DNA of 64,000 nt, from positions 62,001-126,000 of the forward strand of contig WION01000046.1 of NCBI GenBank assembly GCA_015039365.1, in the 5' to 3' direction. Both the position numbers and the translations under genes were made by a program. This DNA is from Amanita rubescens. Lineage: Eukaryota; Basidiomycota; Agaricomycetes; Agaricales; Amanitaceae. The notes under the pieces were generated by a model. The model did no database searches. It was not told the origin of the DNA and saw only the letters and a list, made by a program, of their open reading frames with translations. Below, in pieces: positions 56,322 through 64,000 of this stretch (its first letter is position 1; the number at the start of each line of letters is the position of its first letter).

Positions 56322-57061
56322 TCGGTATGGGTAAGTTCTCCAGCGGAAGTAGTAGAACGAGTAGCTGACTTTGAGAAAGGATTTTCCGTTTGCTTTGCGC
56401 GCACACAAGCTTCGCAGTCAAGTAATTCTGAGGATTCATCCACATCAAAACTCTCGACGAAATTTTGGCGACACAGATGCTGAAGTCCAGATACGGCAAT
56501 ATGCCCAAAGCGTCTATGCCATTCCATCTAAGAGTATTTCACGGATTTTGAGACATTACTAAGATCATGAGAGACTTTGACGTCCAAGAGAAATAAGGAG
56601 TCATCGAGTTTAGCAGTAGCAATCGAGCGTTCATTACCATCGAAGAGAAAAGCACCAATTTTGGTAGCAACGAAAGTATTGCCGCGTTCTATGAAGCGGC
56701 CAACAGAGAGAAGATTATCTGAAGCACTAGGAATGTGTAACACGTCATTCAATGAAATTGTATGCGTCTCGCTATCTACGTGGAATGTTAAAATAACAGA
56801 GCCACATCCGACAGCTTTCACGCATGCGTCTCCAAGGCCAGTGATGGTTCTATCGATCTTTCGATAGACCGTAAAGTATTTCTTCTTACTCGCAATATAC
56901 GAAGTGATAGCAGTATCAGCCAGCCACGCACACGAATCATAACAGTGAATCGTCGTAGCATTAGCCTTAAGTACCATAGATTTTACATGCTCACTCGAAT
57001 CACGAGAAGAAGATGAATGGGAGGAACTCGATCTAACGTCCTTCGACACATCAGTTCGCAC
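56322..57061 (-). pseudogene. Copia-2 protease and gag-pre-integrase piece
   Basis: The protease-like part WLADTAITSYIASKKKYF, then NDVLHIPSASDNLLSVGRF, and the zinc-finger part WHRRFGHIAVSGLQHLCRQ with CEACVRAKQ, ending at the LTR insertion. The damaged protease core and a stop at about 56528 show decay. Confidence 0.8.
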
Positions 57062-57137
57062 CTTGTTGGCGTTTTCTCATCCTTTCCCTTTGCTTTTATA
57101 ACCCTTATCCTTTCCTTTCCTTTCTTATCACGATCCT

Positions 57138-57803
57138 TCATATCATCGTTGTTGTAAGGGCAACGACTGGTCCAATGACCACCTGCACGACAACGAGTAC
57201 AGCAGCCACCTTGCTTCTTCTACTTGCAATTCTCGGTAGTATGGTTAGTGTAACCACAGATGCGGCAAACCTCATTGTTGCCCTTGCGCTTCCGAGAATT
57301 CCTGGAATTCCGAGAACTTCCCATAGTCCGATACGTCCGGTCAAGACCTGACATAGAAGTTCCTTGTCGCCGATGATACTCAGAACGCAGAGTGTTGAAT
57401 AGATTGATAGTAGACATAGAATTTCCGACACCTATGCCTTGCATTCCTTGGATAGAAGTCGTGAAGGCACCCCCATGAATCCGGCAACGACGCGAGCACG
57501 ATCCCATTGAAGATGTGATCATCCAATGAATAGCCTACGTTTGCGAGCGTCGTACGCAGGCTATGCATCTCGTTCAGGTGATGAAGGATGTCTGTAAAAA
57601 TCGTCGCCTGCATCCGATTCATACGTCGCAACGTATTGATGATCATCAGGTGACTATGGGACTCGTAAGCATCACTGATGCTGCGCCAGAAATGAGCAGA
57701 TGTCGTGATTGAAGTCGTGAAGGCATCCCATGAATCCAGCAACGACGCTAGTACGATCCCGTGCGGCAATCCTACGGCTGTGAGTGGAATCTATGAGACA
57801 GAC
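57138..57803 (-). pseudogene. Copia-2 Gag remnant with zinc knuckle
   Basis: Overlapping frames give ILHHLNEMHSLRTTLANVGYSLDD, LASLPDSWG, FNTLRSEYHRRQG and CRICGYTNHTTENC. The block LDSWDAFTTS occurs twice (about 57730 and 57460), pointing to a partial duplication. The N-terminus is missing. Confidence 0.75.
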
Positions 57804-57942
57804 TGTTGGAGCATATATAAAAATATAGGTACTTACATAGTAGCAATATAGTGGGCGTCTCTCGCCCCCCAACTGGTGTGATTGTCTCTCTCTCTTTCTC
57901 GCAGCTATTTGGACTCCGCCATCACTGCGCGCGTTCTCAACA
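57804..57942 (-). repeat. Probable 5' LTR of the second copia element, 139 bp
   Basis: It begins TGTTGGAGC and ends TTCTCAACA on the plus strand (TG..CA, inverted tips TGTTG) and contains a TATATAAAAATATA stretch. It sits just upstream of the Gag remnant on the minus strand. The opposite LTR was not matched convincingly. Confidence 0.45.
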
Positions 57943-58390
57943 GGTTATAGGCATACTCCGAATGCGGCTGAGTAAGGAAAGTTTGGTAATCGCTGAGTGG
58001 TAGGGAATACGTTCAGCATCAAACGTTGGTCATATCTCAGATAACACACGAGTCACGGAGTCAGAGTGTTCGGAGTGGTTGTTACTATATTGAGAATGTC
58101 TGAAGTTAACGCCTTCAGAGCGGGTATGATTGGGCGCGACGTTGACGAAGTGAGAGGGACCGATGCTTTTATTTTCTTCGGCAAGGTATTAAGCGGGTGC
58201 ACCTTAAAGAATATGTTGCTCAAATAACGTCGTCAGATAGGCGTGTAGTATACTTCTTCAAAAAAAAAAAAAAAACAGCTTTCCTTCCGGTTGTCGTTAT
58301 ATAATGCGGATCCGTGACAATCTGTCACTCTGGCAGCTCACGTTCGTCCGTTTGTCTCACCGTCATTCTCTGTTCATTCATTTCCATTAT
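57943..58390. other. No gene recognised; A homopolymer
   Basis: It contains a run of about 17 A at 58260-58276 and otherwise unremarkable sequence. The 5' end of the Helitron probably lies at or just after its right end (a TCAGTGTATTC at about 58395), but no proof is available. Confidence 0.35.
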
Positions 58391-58931
58391 TGATTGTCAG
58401 TGTATTCTTTTGTTCTAGAGTCTTTTTGTTTTTTAAAAAAGTTACATTTGAATATTAGATTAACCTCGCCAATCATGATGGAATTTGTAAGGGTCTTATG
58501 CAAGATGCTACCAACTTATGTTGCTGCATTCCTTGTTATAAGGACGCTTTGTTGGATATTTTTTTTGGACATTGTATGTATCTCTAATTCTGCTTTAGCT
58601 CCTCTGAAACTATTGATTTTTTTTTCATAGGTTCTGGAATACTATATTCGGGAGATATTGCCTCCAGCGTCTTACGCCAATGACTCTCGAATTAGAGTTA
58701 TCGTTCGTCAAAGTTATGTTATACTTTGTCTTCATTGTCTTCATTATGATTTACTGATGTTCAGCATTAGCTATATCATTTATTATCTATGGATACTGTT
58801 CCTTATGCACTGTCAACATCTTCTGCCACATGAAATAAATATCAAGCTTGCATGTGTCCTGGCTTACTGTAAGTTCCCCTTTTTATTATTATTATCTTTG
58901 AACAACATGTAGCTTAATTGTACATTTAGTA

Positions 58932-60467
58932 GTGACATACCAATCTTCCGACCGCATCGCATTCACGATGTATTTTTTGTCTTGCAATGCTATTTGCGTT
59001 GTTGGGACAGCCCTAGTGAAGGGTGCTATATTCGCCCATCAGATTCTGAATGATAGAGCTGCCCAATGTATGGGTGCAAACAATGTATTTGTGAATTTGA
59101 ATCACATTAGAGCCCTCAAGAAGGGTGCAACCTTTTGCTTTGACATATCAAATTATGTCAAAAGATATTTGTTGTTAATTTTTAATCTGAAAGCGGTGTC
59201 TGCAAAGAAAAAAATTGTACAATTTCCTGTTATTTGCTGTGATACTACAGAATCGGTCTTACGTCCAGTAGGAGGTGGGGGAGGAGGCACTGTACCCTTT
59301 TTGATTATGTCAAAGTATCTTTCACCATCAACTCCACTTCAACCACTCGAAACTTGTGATTTTAAGTACTGTGCCCATATCATCTGTAAGTGTGAGTCTG
59401 GTGTTATTTTAGATGATAAATCACTCTATGTGCAGATTCCTCTTCCTGAACTTTTAGATTTAATCCCAGTGAAGGAGAGCTGCCTCATTGCTATTCAGCA
59501 TGGCATTATGATAAATCAACGTTCGAAGACAAGAACAGCATTACATGCTCTTTTCTCAAAACATATTTGTAATGAAAATTGTGACAACTATGTTTCAAAA
59601 TTTGAGGTTATATCTTTATATGATTTGCTTCAACAAATCAGGGAAAAACGTCATCAAGCCTATGAAGCTAATAAGATGGCTCACTTTAATACAGACTTTC
59701 TGCAGCCTTGTAAAACTAAAGTCAGAGAAGTACCTGACTTTCCTCCCTTTCCCTTGACTGCACAAGATATTCATGCAGTTATCTCTGCAACATGCAATAG
59801 AATGCAACCAGAGATGTTTGAGGAGGCTGGCTGTGCTGTTTGTGGACAACTTACTCCTTTTAGTCACCTTGTGGATTTCACCTGCATTCAGAATTATCTG
59901 CCCATTTTGACAGTTCCAGGTATCACACGTCAAGAGAGAGGTTCTGTTTCTGACTCTATTTTAGAGCATACTTATGCTCTTGATCTTGCTTGTTCTCATG
60001 TATGTGACACTTGTCATGGTTTTTTGAAGAAGAAAAAGATTCCGCCGCTTTCTCTTGCTTCAGGTTTTTGGATGGGTTCAGTTCCACCTATATTATCTTC
60101 TTTGAACTTTGTGGAGAAGATGCTGATTGCTCGTGTCCGCCACTCATGTTGTGCTGTCAAAATAGCCTCAGGCATGCGAAAGATGAAAGCAAATGCCATT
60201 GCCTTTCAATCTCCAATCTCTAAAATATATGACATATTGCCTCCACCTAGATCTGACCTTGATGAAGTCCTTGCAATCATATTCACTGGTCCTTACAAAC
60301 CAAGTGAGAGTGATTTTGCTAGGACGCCCCTCTTAGTAAGAAGAAATCACGTGAAACTTGCTCTGCATTGGCTTATTCTCAATCATAAAGACTATGAAAA
60401 TGTGAAGTTTTCAGAATCCAATTTGCAGGAATATCCTGAAAATGTTCCACCAGTGTCCATTGAATAG
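58932..60467 (+). CDS. Helitron N-terminal protein part (DUF6570-type region)
   Basis: 511 codons are open. The C-terminal half has CAVCGQLTPFSHL, ALDLACSHVCDTCHGFLKKKKI, PPLSLASGFWMG, ARVRHSCCAVKIASGMRKMKANAIAF and YDILPPPRSDLDEVLAIIFTGP, the Cys-rich DUF6570 region found N-terminal to Rep in basidiomycete Helitrons. The first half is less conserved, with Cys and His scattered as in a zinc-binding region. It ends at a TAG where homologues continue (after PENVPPVSIE). The next readable residues (MESNKNFEGVSMF) resemble the expected continuation, so the stop is most likely a disabling mutation splitting a larger protein. Confidence 0.72.
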   Translation: MTYQSSDRIAFTMYFLSCNAICVVGTALVKGAIFAHQILNDRAAQCMGANNVFVNLNHIRALKKGATFCFDISNYVKRYLLLIFNLKAVSAKKKIVQFPVICCDTTESVLRPVGGGGGGTVPFLIMSKYLSPSTPLQPLETCDFKYCAHIICKCESGVILDDKSLYVQIPLPELLDLIPVKESCLIAIQHGIMINQRSKTRTALHALFSKHICNENCDNYVSKFEVISLYDLLQQIREKRHQAYEANKMAHFNTDFLQPCKTKVREVPDFPPFPLTAQDIHAVISATCNRMQPEMFEEAGCAVCGQLTPFSHLVDFTCIQNYLPILTVPGITRQERGSVSDSILEHTYALDLACSHVCDTCHGFLKKKKIPPLSLASGFWMGSVPPILSSLNFVEKMLIARVRHSCCAVKIASGMRKMKANAIAFQSPISKIYDILPPPRSDLDEVLAIIFTGPYKPSESDFARTPLLVRRNHVKLALHWLILNHKDYENVKFSESNLQEYPENVPPVSIE

Positions 60468-60504
60468 GAGAAGATGGAAAGTAACAAGAATTTTGAAGGT
60501 GTTA

Positions 60505-63500
60505 GTATGTTTGCTCTTGTCCATTTACAGTTCATGGAATAACAGGTGATAAACTAGAAACCTTAACCACTACTGCCATAAAGGCTAAAGCCTTACAGCA
60601 TTTAAACAACAGTGGAAGAATGTTAGCTATTGGACATAGTGATGATCCTGAATCAATATGGAACAATCCCCAGTTATATGCTCAAATGTTTCCTTGGTTA
60701 TTTCCTTATGGTTTAGGAGGAATAGGATCTGTTGCCACTATTTCAGATAAAGAACATAAAAAGAGACTTCTTATGTACCATGACAGGCGCTTTCAAACCG
60801 ATCCTAATTTTCCCTTTGTAGCTTTCAGTCATCAACAAGTAAAGACTGCCACCACAAACAGCTTTTTATTGACAAAAAAACACTTATTTCAAGACATCTC
60901 CTACAGAATATTGCATTTAGACATGAACACAGTAGATGACCTTCTGCAACGCTTGAGTCAAGATGAGTTTGTGACACCAGAAACAGAAGCTGAAAAGCAA
61001 TGTTTCAAATTATTGACAGATTTAGATCATGTTTCTGGTACAATAAAAGGTTCTTCTACTAGCAAAAAATGGATGCGAAATGAAATATGGTCCCTGGTGA
61101 CACACCTTGGGGCACCTTTCTGGTACATTACTCTATCTCCTGCTGACATAAAGAACCCTATCTGCATATATTTTGCCTCAACAAATGAAAGATTTAAGCC
61201 AGAAATATTGCCTTATGATGAGAGACTTTGCCGCATATGTTCAAATCCTGTTGCTGGAGCAAGATTCTTTCATTTTGTGGTGACGACCTTTATAGAAGTA
61301 GTTTTAGGATATGGTGCTGAACACTCAGGATTGTTTGGACCTATCAGTGGATATTATGGGACAGTGGAGCAACAGGGTCGTCTTATGCTTCACCTTCACA
61401 TGCTGCTATGGCTTCTAGGTAATTTGTCTCCTCAACAAATGCGTGCACAGATGCTAGATTGTAATTCTGACTTTCAACAGAAGATAGTAACTTGGATTGA
61501 AAGTTGCCAAATAGGAGAGTTTATGACAGGGACACATGATGAAGTTGCAGAAAAAGTAGAAATGACATCAAAAAAAGAATCCTATCATGACCCAACAGAG
61601 ATACTTCCTTTGAGTCCTCCTCCTCTCTGTCCCTCTTCATGTGGTTGTTGTGAAAATTGTCTGTCATTAAACTCCTGGTGGATCCAGTACACAAACACCA
61701 CTGATGACTTAATTCTTAAGTCAAATGTTCATAACTGTAACTATGGAACACTGAGTAATGGCATTAAAAGCAAGAAATCTATGTTTAAAGGTTGTCGAGA
61801 CAACAAGTATAGAAGTTGCAAAGCAAGATTTCCTCGTCCTACTTTTAACCATACTGAAATTGATCCTGAAACTGGATCTATAAACCTTAAAAAATTGGAA
61901 CCTTGGATTAACAATCTTTCACCTGCTTTGACATATCTGTTTCGTTGCAATACTGATGTCACTTGTATGTGGTCTGGCACAGCTCTGAAGGTTGTCATAG
62001 TATACATCTCTGATTACATTACTAAAACTGGTTTGAAAACTCATGTAGTATTTGATGCAGTTAAGAGTATTTTCAACAAAAACACAGAATTGTTGAACAA
62101 AGACATATCAAATATAGACAAAGCAAGGCAGTTACTTTGCAAAATAGCTAACTTGTTAGCCACCAAAACTGAGATGGGAAGTCCTATGGTTTGCATGTAT
62201 TTATTAGATCACCCTGATCATTACACTTCACACACATTTGTTCCCTTTTACTGGAAGACTTTTGTCAATGATGTTCTTCTTAGTTGGAATTCAACAGATC
62301 CTGATGTTATGGAGCCTAATCTTAAACTATACATGCAGAATAGGGAAATTGTTGGTTTATCTCCAGTTGATGATTATAAATATCGACCTGAGATGTTAGA
62401 ACACTTAAATCTTTATGACTGGGCTACACAATGCTCTAGATTTCGCATTAGTAAAGATCAGAAACAGAAATCAAAAAATGACTGTGCAATTCAATCAGAA
62501 CATGATTTTTTTCACGATGATGATAACATTTATTCTAAGTCCCATAAAAAATTGCTCAGATTTTTGAATGATCACCCATTTTATGACACTCATGCTTGCA
62601 CTGTTGTAAAACCTAACGACAAGAAAGTTATCAACTTTATAGGCAGCCCTTTGCCACGATCTGACCAAGGTGATAGAGAATTTTATTGCTGTACCATGCT
62701 TACCCTGTTCAAACCATGGAGATCAGGACATAATTTAAAGAATGAAACCCAATCTTGGGACAAATCTTTTCAATTACATAATTTTTCAGAATGCCAGCAA
62801 CAAATTATGAAAAACTTTAACATCAAATATGAGTGTCTTGATGCACGAGATGACTATAGAACACAATTAAAAAAAGGGGCCACACATACTTTATTCATGT
62901 ATGGAGAGCATGATCACGTTGACTCAGGAGATGATGACAACAATGATGATTCTTACAATTGTTCACCTAATCCTGATCTTGATCACTCTCATGACGCATC
63001 CTCACAAATTCCTGTATATGGGACCCAAGAACTGAGACTTCAGAGAGAAGCTGCTGAGATTCGAGCTGTCTTGACACATTCTGGTTGGAACAATCTTCCA
63101 TTTGTTGACAGAAAACAAATAGATCCTTTCATTCCTTCTAGTAGACTCACAGGTTCTCAATGGAAGACTGCCACCCAGTTAAAAAAAAAGAAAATCTTAG
63201 AAGGCTTAACTGCTTTGCATAATATGTCTGCCAAGACAACCACACCATTTCTGGCAAACTTTTTACCAAATCATGTAAAAATTGTGTCAAAGTATTTTTT
63301 GCAGAACAAATTTTACTATACTAGTGAGGAAGATACTATCAAATCTATATGTTCTTTTTACTCTTTAAATGAAGAGCAGGATAGAGCATTTAATATAATC
63401 AGCCATCATGCAATTATTGGAGGATCAGAACAATTGAAAATGTACATTGGAGGTATGGGAGGAACTGGAAAAACACAAGTTATAAAGGCTCTGACTTGTT

Positions 63501-64000
63501 TTTTTACAGAGCGTGCTGAACCCTACCGATTCATAACTGTCGCTCCAACTGGAACTGCTGCTGCTTTGCTGTCAGGATCTACCTATCACTCAAAGTTGGC
63601 AATCAATGATTTTAGAAAAAACCCTAGTGAAAAATCTCTGTCAGTGGTACGAGGACAGATGCTAAGGGTTGACTACATCTTTCATGATGAACTATCTATG
63701 CTATCGTGCCATGACTTGTATCGTATTAGTGCTCAATTGGCACACATCTTTAATTGTTCTGATCTACCATTTGGTGGAAAGAACCTGATTGTCTCTGGTG
63801 ACTTTGGACAACTTCCTCCTGTTATTGGGGGAGAAAATACAGCTCTTTATAGCAGAAGCATAGGGCGTTTTGCCAGTCAGTTGAAGTCTCAAGAAGAATT
63901 GATGGGAAAACTCCTTTGGCACCAGTTTACTACTGTAGTTATATTACGAAAGAATATGCGACAAATGGATTGCTCCACAGATGATGATAAACTAAGAACT
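60505..64000 (+). CDS. Helitron Rep-helicase (HUH endonuclease + PIF1-like helicase), truncated by the window
   Basis: A frame of more than 1150 codons is open to the end of the window. After CPFTVHGITGD come AQMFPWLFPYGLGG and the Helitron-like N domain. The HUH motif LMLHLHMLLW has its His pair at about 61391-61399, and the two-tyrosine motif YISDYITK lies at 62003-62026. The helicase follows: FSLNEEQDRAFNII, Walker A GGMGGTGKT (about 63450-63476), TVAPTGTAA, HDELSM (Walker B, about 63683) and GDFGQLPPV. The family nicks and unwinds single-stranded DNA during rolling-circle transposition. It is in a different frame from the upstream part, so a frameshift lies around 60500. The Rep and helicase cores themselves are intact as far as seen. 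Confidence 0.85.

Larger units (their letters stand above)
53606..57803 (-). mobile_element. Degenerate Ty1/copia element (second family)
   Basis: Minus-strand pieces in order: Gag fragments (57769-57380, with LDSWDAFTTS and SYSLDD-like blocks), zinc knuckle CRICGYTNHTTENC (about 57270-57230), protease region WLADTAITSYIASKKK (the D-T/S-G-A core is damaged to D-T-A-I), gag-pre-integrase MEWHRRFGHIAVSGLQHL, integrase split by an inserted LTR, RT DIKGAYLNGHLEEEVY and WVDDLLLF, and RNase H EDNQGIIALA. Frame breaks and stops occur between pieces, and Gag shows an internal duplication or rearrangement. It is inactive. Confidence 0.85.
58395..64000 (+). mobile_element. Helitron (rolling-circle transposon), partial, runs off the right edge
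   Basis: Plus-strand sequence is markedly A+T-rich compared with the left part of the window and encodes DUF6570, Helitron-like N/HUH Rep and PIF1-like helicase parts in that order. The 3' end (CTRR and hairpin) lies outside the window and the 5' end is only guessed. Confidence 0.8.

Overview
The window reads as nuclear DNA from a filamentous basidiomycete, most likely an Agaricomycete. The grounds are many short (about 45-60 nt) GT..AG introns, an expanded tyrosine-kinase-like (TKL) family with HGDLRG catalytic loops, a KDZ transposon, hAT, Ty1/copia and Helitron elements, decayed KRE6/SKN1-type GH16 copies, and an F-box protein of basidiomycete style. I saw no tRNA, rRNA or CRISPR array. 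The exact species cannot be told.

Left third (1-24.5 kb): a host accessory region. The minus strand carries a family of kinase genes built from a roughly 100-residue helical module. One array runs off the left edge (1-911), one intact kinase lies at 12.1-14.1 kb (K1), a near-identical but frameshifted sister lies at 16.3-19.5 kb (K2), an orphan first-module fragment sits at 15.9-16.3 kb, and K3 (21.0-24.2 kb) has six modules in front of its kinase. Each extra module is a single exon of about 310 nt with phase-0 borders on both sides. Interleaved on the plus strand are five decayed pieces of a KRE6/SKN1-like beta-glucan synthesis gene. The one conventional intact host gene is an MFS sugar transporter at 5.5-7.3 kb (minus).

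Middle (24.5-40.3 kb): a T-tract-rich stretch and a truncated F-box/nucleotidyltransferase-like gene precede a 12.75-kb hAT element (26816-39567) with a perfect 8-bp target duplication AGGTTGCC. An 8.27-kb KDZ element (30979-39249, perfect 8-bp duplication AGATATGG, about 265-280-bp inverted repeats) is inserted inside it. The KDZ element carries a transposase and two divergent passenger genes, one with two RNase H1-N/viroplasmin-like modules. Two bases beyond the hAT sits a solo LTR (39583-40287, duplication ATGGG).

Right third (40.3-64 kb): a multi-exon host gene of unknown function seems to start at 40338. It is interrupted by a 282-bp foldback element and then by a TA-flanked terminal-inverted-repeat element (42281-52693), which has itself received a full-length copia retrotransposon (44076-52211; identical 407-bp LTRs, duplication CAGAG). 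A second, decayed copia element (53.6-57.9 kb) has a solo LTR inside its integrase region. From about 58.4 kb to the right edge there is an A+T-rich Helitron with DUF6570, HUH Rep and PIF1-like helicase parts; it is split by one stop and one frame change and is cut off by the window end.
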